DNA of 64,000 nucleotides, taken from contig JAWWUD010000097.1 of assembly GCA_033964015.1 (NCBI GenBank), forward strand, positions 1 to 64,000, given 5' to 3'. The notes below the pieces were generated by a model. It worked only from the letters and a program-made list of their open reading frames with translations, made no database searches and had not been told where the DNA came from. The stretch comes from Scolanthus callimorphus. Taxonomy: Eukaryota > Cnidaria > Anthozoa > Actiniaria > Edwardsiidae. Position 1 is the first letter of the stretch; every line of letters starts with the position of its first letter. Position numbers and translations under genes: made by a program. This document shows positions 10,487 to 23,230 of this stretch, piece after piece.

Positions 10487-11716
10487 TTAAAACCTTGACA
10501 TCAAGCTGTTTTTCCTGTGTGACTTGAAGCCAAAATAAGATTTATTTGTCAACTTTTCTAGTTTATTTCGAAAATGTGCCGCAAATCGAAAAAGTGGCAA
10601 AGCAATCACTAGGGCACCCAGCACTGCACAAATGCCGCCGATGAATTTCCCAGATGGCGAGAGAGGCACTTTGTCTCCGTACCCTATCGTGGTTATTGTT
10701 ATAATAGCCCACCAAAATGCATCAGGAATGCTAGAAAACTGAGAATTCTCCACGTCTACTTCCGCGAAATATATTGCAGTTGAGCTAACCAGCAGCATCA
10801 TGACAGTGAACATAAGCAACATTCCCAACTCTTTCATCCCTCCAACAACTGTTAGCAGGAATATTTTCATTCTGTTCGAGTATCTTATAAGCTTGAATAT
10901 ACGAATTATAGTCAGAAATCTTAAAATCCTGAGCGAGACTTCCGCTCTCGGAGCTGTTATTCTGACGATAAGGAATATATAAAATACGGCTACTGTCGTG
11001 AAGTCCACACAATTGGCCAGATTTCCAAAGTATTCTATTTTACTTGGAAAGGTTAAAAATCGCACGACGCATTCAAACGTGAACCATCCAAAGCAACCAA
11101 TATCAAACGAAAACCAGGCATTTTCCAGCAAAAGGCGAGATTCCGAAAATTCGTAGATACCTGTAGCAGGTACCACTTCGCTATCTGATGTTGCTAAGCC
11201 ATTGTCGTAACTGATAGATTTCACAGTTTCTAAACACGTAGCAGTTATGGAGAGATATATCATGAACTGCGAAAATAGCGCAAGGCTTTGAGCGAGTTTA
11301 GTAGAATTTGGCATTTCCAGCAACTCCCATAATTTCCTCTGCCATGGTATAAAAAGACGCGTCGGTGTTTGGTTACTCATCATGAATGTTTCGAACCTTT
11401 TAGGAGGGCCGTTTTCCTCCCTTGGTAGTTGGAAAAATCGGATTTCATCCGCGAATACTCTGTCTGGTACATTGTCGGGACAAATCAGTCGACCTCCGCT
11501 TTGATAGAAAAACAATATAGCCTCAAACGCTTGTCTATGGCGATCGAAGAAATATTGATCCCTCAAGCTGTCGTAATATTGTGTCCTCTTAAAATGCGAG
11601 CCAAGTAGCGTCTGTGGAAACCTCTGTAGAACAGAAACTTTGACTTCAAATACGGCCCCACTGACATTTAGTGTTATTCGTTCTGTGAAGTCCACTTTTT
11701 CTGGCTCATTTTCCAT
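10487..11716 (-). CDS. Shaker (Kv1)-like voltage-gated K+ channel subunit, intronless
   Basis: A single 409-residue open frame starts at the ATG at 11716. The N-terminal T1 tetramerisation domain (about 13-100) contains YYDSLRDQYFFDRHR and FYQSGGR, typical of Kv1. Six transmembrane segments follow: S1 about 142-163, S2 199-220 (FTFECVVRF), S3 231-252, S4 263-278, S5 294-316 and S6 358-381. The pore TITTIGYGD (340-348) is a standard K+ filter. Two departures from Shaker are seen. S4 has R263, R266, T269, R272, K275, R278, so the third charge is Thr. The S6 gate normally PVP is P374-L-F, followed by Arg377. The C-tail is short (LMSRF) with no PDZ ligand. Whether it forms a homomeric channel or a modifier subunit is uncertain; membership of the family is secure. 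Confidence 0.93.
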   Translation of the reverse strand: MENEPEKVDFTERITLNVSGAVFEVKVSVLQRFPQTLLGSHFKRTQYYDSLRDQYFFDRHRQAFEAILFFYQSGGRLICPDNVPDRVFADEIRFFQLPREENGPPKRFETFMMSNQTPTRLFIPWQRKLWELLEMPNSTKLAQSLALFSQFMIYLSITATCLETVKSISYDNGLATSDSEVVPATGIYEFSESRLLLENAWFSFDIGCFGWFTFECVVRFLTFPSKIEYFGNLANCVDFTTVAVFYIFLIVRITAPRAEVSLRILRFLTIIRIFKLIRYSNRMKIFLLTVVGGMKELGMLLMFTVMMLLVSSTAIYFAEVDVENSQFSSIPDAFWWAIITITTIGYGDKVPLSPSGKFIGGICAVLGALVIALPLFRFAAHFRNKLEKLTNKSYFGFKSHRKNSLMSRF

Positions 11717-14700
11717 GCTTGAGCCGGCATCAAGGCAAAACCAAACCAGAACCCGAGATAAAGATACTCTCTAAATTCGACGGCAACGCGCGGCTTGAAT
11801 GTTATGGTGCTCGAATATGAAATACTTATAGAATGGTTTCCACTGAGCACCCTAATGGGTTGTTTGTGTATAAGAATGAATGAAAAACCTTGATTAGCAA
11901 ACCCGACACAGCGGTGGCACAAGCTAGAGAACGTGTCAGAGTGAAGCGACTAGAAATGGCGCCAAAACCAATTTTTTTCTCTAACCCGATGTCTTGTTCA
12001 AGTGCTTCTCCATTAAGGCTGAGTGACATCAGGTGGTATTTTACTGACGTCCTGGCATGTCCCCGAGAAATTATCACACATTGAGAATACCAGTTTAAGC
12101 GGTGCACGTATAGATTATACTAGAGATGTCGCAATTTGAACATAACTTGGGGTTTGCCAAGCGATAAGACAAAATAGAATTAAAGCTCAGAGCAATAATG
12201 CGACTCCAAGTGCAGCTTATGCCGACCAAATGTTAATAAGCGGATTACAATATCGTGGCTTCATTTCGAAATAATGCAAAATAAATAAAACAAAAGTACG
12301 ATATTGAGAATGAATGTAGATTGAAGTCCAAATCCATGTTTGATAGATGTTTATGCAATAGTAGATACAACCGACAAGGCCCTTTTGAGACGTACGATTT
12401 AGTCATGTAAACAACACGTAGAAAAACTACAACATAACCTGTACAACAAAACAAACCTAGACTAGCTTATAGAATTTAGTCTGGATCTTTGACTTCATGA
12501 AATTGCAGCTTATTCTTTTTGCAGATTATTTTTGTGTGACAGCGCATGCGTGGACATTTGATGTAGTTTGAATATTGAAGTATTGTGCATAAAGCATTCT
12601 GTCACTTTCTCTGTTACACACCTAATTCAGTAAAGGATGCTTTGGGCTTTCGCTGAAGCGCGGACTACAATACGATTCTTTGCTTGGATGTCCATCAGAA
12701 AGGGTTTTAAAGACCAATCCCCAAAGCCTTAGTTTTTGAAATATGTGTATGTAAGGAGTCACCAGCTGTTTTTTAAGATATTCAAAACTTCCAACTACTT
12801 CCTTGATGATGAGGCAAAATGACTGGAAGGGTTACAAGGTCGAAAACCAGACAGAGCGCGCGACTTCATGGTTTTCTGTATTTTAAACATTTTACGAAAT
12901 TTCGTCAGAAGAATTTTTTAAAGCTCGGACAAATTGCAGGTTGCCGAAAAAGTGTTAATTGTAAACTTTCAATTATAGCACTTTGTGGACAAGTTCTGTC
13001 GTTTCTGTCATTTAGGTGTTCGATGGCAGTTTCACATTATTAGAAGTGTGGTGCATTTTCTTTCTGTTATTTACATTTAAAAACCCCCAGACTATTGGAC
13101 TTTAAAAAATCCCACACATCCATGGAAAAGTAAATGTTAATATAAAAGACAGAACAAGCTGCGGCTATCCGCCAAAATATGCTTTCTCATTTTAAGAACT
13201 TCATCACTGTGACTAAGTTATTACTCAGAAAAGATGAAAGATGTTGTGGCAAAAACCTTTAAGATTGAAACGATAAGATCACATACCCTATCGACCGAAA
13301 CCATTTTTTAATATACACGATTATGGAAAGTATTAAAATTATGGGTATGCCCCAAATTGGATTACCTTAATATATACTCTCGCGATTTTCCCTCCATTTC
13401 GACCATTTATGGAAAACTTATGACGCAAGAATAGGATTCTAAAGGGCATTTTGCCGCCGGGCTGGGAGTATAAAATGTAGGACATAATGGTAGTATGTCT
13501 AGCGTATATATCCTCGGACAGGTAGCGATCAGACTCGCGATTTTCCTCTCCATTTCGACTATTATGAAAGGCATACAACGCCAAAATAGGATTCTGAAGG
13601 GCATTTTGCCTTCGGGTTAGGAGTAAAATGTAGATGTTATGATATGTCTAGTGAATATCCTTAGACAGGGAGCGGCATATGTTCTTTGGTTTTTACTGAG
13701 CCCTATCTAATTTCAGACACCGTTGTAAATGCATAACTCTTTGGTTTCGGTGTAACGGATGTCTCTGGCAAGATGCTCGGAGATATAGCTCAACTTTGCA
13801 GGACTTTGTACTGGGCTGAATTGTTGCTCTTAGAAATTTTTTTAAAAGTACTTTAATTCCGAAGCAATTTATCCAATTTACTTGTCAGGTAGAATTGAAA
13901 AAGCGATTGCCAAATTCAAATTCAAATTCTCTCGTGCTTCGCTCTAAAAATACAAAACAGTCGGGGAACAATTACTTGCTTTTCGTCAGCCTTCCCCTGA
14001 CCACAACTAGTGGATATATAAGGCGTAATACAATACAATTTCAACCTAATTAACAGAAATGTATTCAACAAACAAAGATATTACTTGGATGTGGACTTGA
14101 TAAGGTTAAGACTTGACGTCAATTTTTGAGTAAATAAGACACAATATTTTATGTTTCCTGGGGCGAATTTCAGTTATGTTGAAGAATGTCGTGTTTTTTG
14201 AAAAGTAGATAGTGCTGTAATGAAAAGAAAGGGCGGCGAAAATGAAAAGGATTCAGACCGAGAGACTAGACGCTCACCAGGTGCCACACGGAGAAGAATA
14301 AGATGAAAACAAGTGCCACACGGAGAAGAATAAGAGAAAAACTAATATAGATTTTAGAATTTGCTTGTAGCGCTGTGTTGGTCTTTATTGAAAATAGCAA
14401 GCATATTTCGCCGAGGAGGTCGAGATAACAATTAAGTAATGTTTTAGATGAGTTATGTAAGAATTTATTAGAAACTAAGGGAGTTGATATAATAAGTGTT
14501 TTGTCGTTCAGAGATTGAGAGGGAGGTTAAGGACATATTTAAATCCTCTCTTTTAATAAAGATTCCATTTAAAAGCTTATGTGAGGAATTAAGAAACCTT
14601 TAACATACAAGATTAAGTCAGAGATATGGACATATAATAAGTACGTTTTTGTAAGAGCCGCGTGCTTTGAAATGAAACTTACCGGGCGCCTTGCTACAAC

Positions 14701-17038
14701 CAAAAGGCAGCCGTTAATTACAGACAGCACTCGTAGCTAGATATTTTTTTACAGTATTTGTATATCTGTTGGAATTAATAAGTGAGACAGCGGTGCCAGA
14801 ATTTTCTAGACTTTTAACTTCTGTTGAGGGGAAAGGAGGCGAAAAAGGAGGAACGTTGTAGAAAAATTCAGACCACACAATGTGGCCGTTTCCGAAATAT
14901 AATGCGCAAATGGTATCTTTAAGTGCTTTCCATTTTGCGGCTTTAAAATCGTTTACCATCTGGAACTGAGTCGTTGTTTTGTTTTGTTTTGTACTGATAG
15001 GAAATCTGTTCTGAAGATGTTTAACCTACAGGGTTGAGATATATAAGGAGAAAGTAGAAAGATGGCAGAGTTCGAGCTGATCTTGCAGATAAACGTCAAT
15101 CATAGCAATGAAACCGAGGAGCTAGTATTGTCATTTACTTATTGAGAAAGTTGATTAAGAGAATTTTAAAGAATTGTCGCAAAAGGGAGCAACAAATAAT
15201 ATCAGTCGAGGCTGTATTGTTGCAGTTTCACTTCAGGCATTAGATAATTTGTGGCACAGAAAAGAAAGGGCTGGAAAAGGGTGGAAAGAATCTCAAGAGG
15301 CAGTCCGTCCTTATTCCGAACCACATTTCCCTCATGACTGCTAATATATTTGGCTACGAGCAGCAGTCCCTGAAAAGTGGAAATAATTTGAGGGTTTTTC
15401 ATTTCAGTTTTCTCATAAAGAATACTCGCACTGGTACACTGGAGCTTTGCTACTGAAATTCGAGTGAGGTTTTTTTCCCTTCTCATTGCTGAAAAATACT
15501 TGGTGTTTGTTGACCGCAATCGTGATTTGTGGCTCTGTGGAAGTTTCACGTTCTCTAGGCCTCGTTTAATTACAAACGTTAGGTACCAACATTCACATCA
15601 GAAGATACCAATTCGATTTTTGTCTACACTTTTAAGTAATAATATAATGGCTACACGAAACGCCTTCAGTACTTAGATGCTTATTTGAAACCACTAAAGT
15701 GTTTTGATTTTTTTTCGTTGTGAGCATGTGGCATTTACTCCTTCGCGTTTGTGGCGGCAAAGGTCATGGTTAAGAATGGCGGGTGAGAACCGCACCGTTC
15801 GATTGGTTGGAAAGATATATTTTATGATCCCCTCGGCAAAATGTGAAATCAGCCTGTAAAAAATGGTTTAATGAAACCTTGCAAGTTCCCAATAGAGCGA
15901 TCTCGTCCTCGCTTGAGTAATCAACAAACAATGGGCAGTTTTTCCGAGTGGAATTCAAAATGTCCGAGCAACAAACACAAACTCTCATGATTTTCAATGA
16001 ATTCTTCAGCTTTTCCTGATGAAAATATCAAACACATATTTGAGGCAACTTCTAACACCTTCCTGCAATCGGTGTCTTTGCCATGCCCTATGTTAAAGAA
16101 ACCTTTTGGCTTGTCCGACGTAGCAACAGTAACTAGGGAGGTAGAACAGTGAATGCGGGATCGGTCAATTGCGGCCGCCATACGCTATACGGGGACGACG
16201 AGAACTTCGCTTTTCTACAGTCTGAAGATAGTTCGAATCTTGAACAGTTTTGTTTAATATGAAACAATGGACTATATAATTTGTTTCTACTTCATAATGT
16301 TTTAAAAACACTTGGGTGTTTTATCGATATTTTTTTAATTGCGAAGGCGACGTTTGTGATTATTTTAAATGCAATGACGCGATGATTTTTCTGCGCTGAG
16401 AAAAAAATGGATATTCTTAGCCGCCTTTTAACTTTGCGTGTGTTTTGTGCAACTTATTCATCGTTGCCACAGTTTAAATGTACTGATTTTATCAGACTTT
16501 CGTCACCACAAGCGATAACACTTCGCCTTCTAAAACGGTTGGGCTAGAAAGATAACTAAATAGTGAAAAGGTATGATAGATAAGTTTTACAAAAGCTGTC
16601 GCATTCAAGTCGTAGTTTAGACATCAGTGTCCGGTTGCAAAAAAGTGGTTTAGCACTAATCCAGGATTAATTACCATGGTGACTCGATGGTTTTGTTCAG
16701 AAACCTGGTTTAAATTTAACCCACATTTGAACAACTGGCGCCAGTTTATAAATAATTGACTTTAAGACGCAAGGGAGTCCTAGTCACGCAGTCTATCCCA
16801 CTTTCAAGTACCGCTATTTCAAATAGCGTCTCATTGGGAGTGCGATAAGCTAACCTCAAGCAAGATCCGCGGAAGCTTCTCCTTGAAATATAACGTATAA
16901 AGGAAGTGATTGTTACAACCAAGTCCACACTTTGGCTCGAAGCGGGCGAAAAAAATCTGTGCGGGAGATTCTTGAACAGATATAAAATAATATGTTAAAA
17001 TAATACGATGCAACACCCGAGTGGGCTTAGTTTTCCAA
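11717..17038. other. Intergenic region, no supported gene
   Basis: There are no convincing coding regions on either strand; the open frames are short, lack recognisable domains and lack splice context. It includes a tandem duplication at 13375-13675 and a small repeat near 14280-14330 (GTGCCACACGGAGAAGAATA twice). The left end presumably holds the Kv promoter. A short frame starting at about 16181 on the minus strand could be a first exon, but nothing supports it. Confidence 0.5.
13375..13675. repeat. Diverged tandem duplication, about 155-bp unit
   Basis: CTCGCGATTTTCCCTCCATT at about 13379 recurs at about 13533. Both copies continue through AATAGGATTCT and AAGGGCATTTTGCC and end near a block with CAGG-AGCG. 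The copies show several indels. Confidence 0.7.
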
Positions 17039-19450
17039 TCACCAAACCAATGCAGCACACTTAACAAACTGCTCTGAAATGGGATCATTGTCGTGGTACA
17101 AAGTTTCGTTATCACTGGTAGTTTTCCTCTCCGAGTCCTTTTTCAACATTTCAACTCCCGTCTTTCTTTCATTCGCTTCTTCCTTGATACTCTGAAGACT
17201 AGGAGTTCGCTTTGCAGATGTTTGTGAACTTCCATTATCTTTTCCTTTTCGCTTTTGTTTCTCGGACGAATTTCCAACATCTACTGGGACTTTATTTTCT
17301 GGCCCACCATTTTGTATTCCCAGCGAATTGTGTTCTTGATTTTGATCTGAAGGTATTTCCGAGGACACAGTGTCTGTTTTCTGCGGTTTGATGTCTGGCG
17401 CATGCGCGCACTCTTTCTCTTGACTCTCGGAAGACTCCACCACATCCGGGACACTTAAACCTTCGGACGTAGGGGAATGGTAAAAATTGTTTCCCGGAAG
17501 TTTACCCCTTCTCGGTTCGTCGTCACTGCTTCCCGGTAAATTGTTTTGCGCTTGCGACCTTCCCTGGTTCTCCACCGAATCGTTATTATTTACCACGTCT
17601 GAGGTTAGCGTAACATCCGTGGTACTCAAATCTGATGCCGAAGTTTGGGGGAAGGTATAGAAGCTCCTTTTAGCCGGGAACGTTCTTCTCATAGACGCAT
17701 CATAGTAGCTTTCCACTAAGGCGTCCTCAATGTGAAGTGTTTGGCTAGAATTTGAAATAAAAGAATGATGGTCAGAACATAAGAAAACGTTGATGAATTT
17801 CACCACAAAAAGGGGTCGTAGATTTTCCTCTTAGCTAGCCCCAAGCGAAAGGATTTGGCGAAAGGTTTTGGATATTTAAATATTTACTTGGAACATGAAA
17901 TATCTTGAAAATCGAGTCCTACTTGGTGTGATTCATTACAGCTGTATCAGGTAACACGCGACTTCGCCGTTGTCAGATTCTTGCAGTTTGGCAGTTGGGT
18001 TTTTCTGCGCTGCTCATCAATGCAATCGTGTGAGCCAATCAGATCCTTGCCCAGTGCATTTGTTTGGTTTCCCTTGCGAGACATGTCGCGACAGAAGCCA
18101 ATTCACTGCACTAGGCGGTTTGATTGACTTCACAGAAAACCCCAACTGCCAAAAAATGTTTTGAAGGCGCTAGGTCGCATGATACCTGAAACAGCTGTAA
18201 TAGAAAATCACTACAGCATGCAGCATTGTGTGGTTCCAGAAAATATCCATGCCCCCACCCCCTCGGAAGGGTGTTGAAAGGTGAAACTTGAAGCCTCTTT
18301 TCCTACATATTCCCTTACATCGTCCAGTTCATCAGGCAAGCAAATACAAAGGGAAACGGGCCTCCGCTAGCAGGGAAAGCCAAAGGTTTTTGACTTTTAC
18401 TCACGATTGCACTGGCATTCGCATCAGCCGCCGTTGGGCATTTTTTCTCTTGATGATCAGGACTATCATTATGATGATGGCTAGAAGTAGCAAGCCTCCC
18501 AGTATAGCTGATGCGGCAATCACCTCGAACGATGCTATACAAACAAGAGGGAAACAAAGTTGGCTTTGGTAACCGGAGAGAGTTAAAGAATGTCTGTCGA
18601 TAGTCATGCAACGCGACCGTGGTATCGATTTTCGTTGATACGAAAATACTTCGGAGCCACTTAGTGAGCGTTTGAAGTCCGTCATTTTCTTGGAACATTT
18701 AGACGTACTTCACTGCCGTACGCGTTGGAGTTTGCGCGCAACAGAACAGGGCGAAACGAGGAACGCCTTGTACATTTGGTTTGTTTACCACGGCCGCGTT
18801 GCATGACGGTCATTGCAACGTCATTGCATCGTGGTAGCTAGCCAGTTTTTGGTAGTGGAAGTCAGTTTTCAAAAATGGCTTAGAAGTGAATTATCTCTAT
18901 TATAATATTTATTTCTATTATTCTTTATTAATTATTTATTATTATAATATCGTTTCTATTTCAACAACTTTTTGCGATGGCACATTTCCCAGCCTCCCTT
19001 AGGTTGTAATAAAGTAGTAGAGATAATTGTGCCGTGGCAGTTCGCTTTAAACTCACTATAAAACACTTCTAGGTGGCTAGGCGGGCACGCTGTGCGTGCG
19101 GTCTTGAGTTCGGACTCGGGACCGACCAATCGTATCGACTTTTCTCTGTTCCGAGTATTTTGCTTATAGCTTTGAATTCCTTTCAAATGGAGCTCTGATA
19201 GAGAAAGGGAGTATAAAAATGGAGCACAGACGACCACAGGTCGACCTCGCTGTCTACCGAGTTATAGACGTAAAATAAGGAGCTTTACTTGACTTACGTC
19301 GACATCCTTGTGTATTGCATTCTCTCTTTTCTCTCAACTGATCAGCGGTACACGGAGTTCCTACTGGGCATGCGCGAGTCCGTTCTTGTATACCAAAGCA
19401 CGACTTGCTACACTCGCTCCAGCCTCCCCAAGAACTTTGAGTCAGGGCCG
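17039..19450 (-). CDS. TSP1-domain type I membrane protein (3' part; three exons seen)
   Basis: Exons, 5' to 3' on the minus strand: 19298-19450 (TSP1), 18405-18534 (transmembrane) and 17039-17744 (tail and stop), giving 329 residues. The phases are 1-1, 1-2 and 2-stop. The TSP1 domain has SSWGGWSECSKSC, then ERTRAC and ECNTQGC, with the six-cysteine pattern. The TM segment is ILGGLLLLAIIIMIVLII followed by KRKNAQRR, a stop-transfer signal that puts the tail in the cytoplasm. The 235-residue tail is hydrophilic and Ser/Asn-rich, and carries two related blocks (FYTFPQTSASDLS and FYHSPTSEGLSVPDV). No enzymatic domain is seen. The signal peptide and any earlier exons were not found and should lie right of 19450. 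The exon order and phases mirror the + strand gene at 23231-29725. The ligand and role are unknown. Confidence 0.72.
17962..18172. mobile_element. Palindromic MITE, family X copy 2
   Basis: The left arm has TTTGGCAGTTGGGTTTTTCTG and GCCAATCAGATCCTTGCCC; the right arm has GACTTCACAGAAAACCCCAA and CTGCCAAAAAA in inverted orientation. It lies in the TSP1 gene intron between the transmembrane and tail exons. Confidence 0.65.
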
Positions 19451-21044
19451 CTGTTAAATAACAAAAACGCTCAATACACAAAACAATACGCATATAGAGA
19501 TGAGAAATTTATTTTTTTCATTTAGATTTGCTCAGGGCCGCCAATCTATAGCTCTCGAGACAAACTACTTGAGTTACTCAAAGAGAAGTTTATTATTGAT
19601 AAATCCCACTTCTCCTTCTCCAAATTCTCCTTGCTGGGTTATAACCGTTTATTTTTCTTAAATTCTTAAATGTTGCTAGTATCACTCACCACAGCGGGAA
19701 AAAACATCTTAAGTTCCATAACCTCCCTATTGATAAGCGGATGTTAGCGCAACCGCGAACGACAAGTTGTTTAAATGCTTTTATTTTCTAAAATAGGAAT
19801 ATATAAAAATGAAGAAGAAGATATCAAGAGAAGATTATAATTAAGAAAAAGTAGTTTGGTATTGAAGGGGCTGTGTCATGGTCCTTCAGCTCAGTATAAA
19901 AAGAAAAGGGAACTGAATTTGCATGTATTTGCTCTCATATTTCTAAGTTTGAAAACTGTTTAGTTCAACATAAGATCCAAAACGGAGATACTCAAAATGC
20001 GTGCTGATCTGACAGTCGTGGTCGAAAGATTTATCAACAAACCTAGACGATTATTTTCCTTACTTCTTATGAATTGGACTGCATTTAAGCTCACTAAATT
20101 AACCCTACAATTGATACTGCCCCTTCAAAACCAAACCAAACCAGCGACGAGATTGTCGATATGTTGTCGAGATTCTCTTACCTGTTAAAGAATTTATTCC
20201 CATACATTGAAAAAGAAATGTACGAAACATCGTCTTCAACATTGTGACCCGCATTGTGTGTTGTTCAAGTACCCGCTACACAGACGAATGCACCGAATAC
20301 TATATCTTCCATGTCGAAAACTATACTTCCCTTCTCCTCCGAGTGCTTCACTCTATTTGTTACAAGTTTCGAAGCGTGGGACAGTAGTTTTCATTAGTTT
20401 CAAATGACTTCACAAACTGTTTATTATGCTGTATGAAGTTTTGCATTTTTTCATAGATACAATCCTTACGGTGGCGATCTCCCGTCGAGTCATATTCTTT
20501 ACGAAAAGATCAGCGATACTGATTCAGGACAATAGAATATTTAGGAATTAATTCGCTTGAATAAAAGGCATTGGATAGTTCGAATCAATTCTATTGATAC
20601 TGACAGAGGTCCAATTGCACGACCCGCATGACAAAACATGTTAATGGAACCGAAGCACTCCGTCGCCGCCATAAAGTTAGACTCGACAAAAAAGCTTTAT
20701 TTTTCACAGTGTAGCGCAGTTTACCGTACACAACGCGAGAAAACCTCGTAATTGTAGAATTCCTTTACATTAAGTCAGAGTTTCTGACGCAATGAATCAT
20801 GTAAACATGAAGACAAAGCAATGCATTATGGGAAGGGTGAGTGTACCTTTAAATGCCTTGCTATACTACAGTCTAATGAACTGTTGTATCCAAACTGAAC
20901 ATCACAAGGCCTGAGCATAAAAGAGCTAACTTTCCCTCCCGAGTGAAGATTATATTGAGAAATTAGCATTGCAAAGAAGCTTGAGATGACGGGATCACAG
21001 CACACATTTCAAGCTTGGGTTATTAGAAGCTCGATACAACTATT

Positions 21045-21290
21045 TCATACATTGCCTAAAGCTTTTGTTATGGCCGAAAGGAAACTGGGCATTGGCGAAA
21101 AACATCTGCCAAAAGCCCGCCAAAACATTGGTCCAATCAGGTCCATGGCTGTTTGCCTAGTATCGACAGGGTTCTCGTCGTGACGGGAAGCCAGGTGACT
21201 GCACTGGGGCAACCCGGGCAAGAATGTGATTGGCTTAGATAGTGGTTTGACAGGCAGAACAGAAAAACCCGAAATCGAAAGCAACGTTTA
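21045..21290. mobile_element. Palindromic MITE, family X copy 3
   Basis: Inverted arms carry GAAACTGGGCATTGGCG ... CCAATCAGGTCCATGG on the left and GATTGGCTTAGATAGTGG ... GAACAGAAAAACCCG on the right. Central CAGGGTTCTCGTCGTGACGGG matches the corresponding part of the 34566-34815 copy. Confidence 0.65.
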
Positions 21291-23112
21291 GACGCTGTAA
21301 GCCACCACTGGTGTTGCGCCTTACATGTGCAAGAAGATGGCTACATTTATACAAACGCAATTGTTTACGTGATCCACCATGGGCGCTTCGAAAGAAGACC
21401 AAATTTGGAAGATACTAGAATGGGGAATTTCACATGCCTGTCCTAGGACCCGTGTTTCAGGGCACCACACAGACACTGGAATTCTAGAGTCCTCTGCAGG
21501 GGAAGGGGTGTGGACGTTAAGCTACTTCTCAACAGGGAGGGGGTACCTTTCCAATCTGCGATATATTTGCCAGCAAAAGTGTTACAGGATTCTCAGAAAC
21601 AAGACCAGTTGTGATGACAAATGATCTCTCTGACTAACCTCTTTTACAACAGTGGACTTACAATACGAACAGAGTGGCTTTAAACATTCCCCCTACGGCA
21701 TTCCATTATGTTGGCCCGAGCGAGTGGCTAATTTGGCTATTGTTCTGGTGCTATGAGAGTGACTAATTTCTATTTTGTTTCAAAGAATGTTGTGCATAGT
21801 TTTCTCAGCACCTAACAGGTTCATAACCAAGCAGTTTGAAGAAGCTAGGGCGGGCCATGGTGTATTAGTACGAAAAAAACTATTCAGTTATGTACCATTT
21901 GTGATACTTCAGCCGGACCAGTGAAGAGTAACAACTTCGGAGTTACACGAAACAGGTGCCACAATTAGGAATCGCACTCATTCAAAGCTGCTTCCGCTTG
22001 GTTTTTCTCCAACATAGATCAAGTAAGTTGATAAGCCATGTATTTTGATCAAACGTAGCTTATTTTGTGCCTAAAGCACGATCTTCGCATCACCCAAGGC
22101 AATAATTAAGATTAAATTTCAGGTATTATCAGTGGCATCGAATATTACCCCGATATGGCTTTTAACAACTTATTGTTTTCCCTTCGGTATGCGCTTTCCC
22201 CCTTGAGTATTTCCGCACAATATGTTTTTCCTATTCCGATTATTCAGAAACTCGCACGTTTGTTAAACACTAAATTGTTTTAAAATGCCCTGGATAGAAT
22301 GTCATTTAGAGGAAAAGCGCGATCCTTTCAGTTTGGCAAGATCTTTGATCTTCATTTTGTAGAAATACTTTCCATTAATTTAAGTTATTTGTGCCGATGA
22401 TAGCTTGCAGCACGCGTTTCACAGCAAGGTTCGCATTACTGGAACTTCATAATTTCTAACTGTTTTGTGTTCTGAATTGTTCAATGACAAAAGTCGTGCT
22501 TTATTCGATAAATTGTATCTAAGTATTATGGTTACGCTATTACTTTGAAGACTGTTTTACCTAAATTTAATCCGGTAAAATGGACTTTTCCTTTTTTGAA
22601 AAACAATCTAACACAAATTAACGTGCACAAATTAACTTCCAAAGATCTTCAAGAAAAAGCTTTTCCCAATCAGAGGAAAATTAATATGTGGATTAAATAC
22701 TTCTGCAAGTGAAACATGAATAATTGATTCTTATATTTTCAACATTAGCATCCGCCGAGTAAATACAATGTTTTCAACTTTTCAAAGTTAACTTTCGTGG
22801 ACTTATCGAGAAAACCTATCCATAATTTGTTGGTAACTATACAAAACCTTGCAGATGCAAGTTGTTCTCCGGTAAACGTTGTTTTATTTAATTTTTGATG
22901 ACCCACTTGCAGTCTAATAATCGCGCGACATGCTCACAGAATGCCCCCCCCCCCCAGAATATTTTATTCCGGAAAATAGCACCTTCGAACTGAAAGAAAT
23001 ATAACCATCTGATTTTGTGGTACATTATATAACTACTCGATCTTTTGATCGATCGGTTAACTTCTACACTTGGTGTAAACGAAGCTCAAATATGTTTTCT
23101 CACGTGACAAGT

Positions 23113-23200
23113 ATGGACACATGGAGTCAAATGGAGTTCATGCTCTGTATCATGCAATGGACACAAGGCAGTGTTGCTATTCGAGCGGTTGCATGCAAAC
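23113..23200 (+). pseudogene. Decayed TSP1 exon copy
   Basis: ATGGACACATGGAGTCAA at 23113 and CTCTGTATCATGCAATGGA repeat the live TSP1 exon at 23231-23365. An extra A after GTCAA shifts the frame, and the segment encoding NQAR is missing. No donor site is preserved. This is a tandem exon duplication that has died. Confidence 0.7.
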
Positions 23201-23230
23201 AGAACTTAAAACTGTTTTCTTACATGATAG

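Larger units (their letters stand above)
19451..23230. other. Region between the divergent TSP1 genes; upstream exons not identified
   Basis: This 3.8-kb stretch should contain the missing 5' exons or promoters of the two divergent TSP1 genes, but I could not identify a signal-peptide exon on either strand. It includes a family X MITE (21045-21290), a C run (about 22946-22956) and a decayed TSP1 exon copy (23113-23200). The rest is AT-rich with no supported feature. Confidence 0.5.

Noticed and set aside
10785..11012. Other open frames within the Kv gene on both strands
   Set aside because: They are shadows of the 409-residue channel frame.
15921..16181. 86-residue minus-strand frame beginning MAAAIDRSRIH
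   Set aside because: No recognisable domain, no partner exons and no codon pattern support; too weak to call.
21379..21624. 81-residue frame as a 5' exon of the TSP1 tail gene
   Set aside because: No signal peptide, no TSP1 signature and no matching donor phase could be seen.
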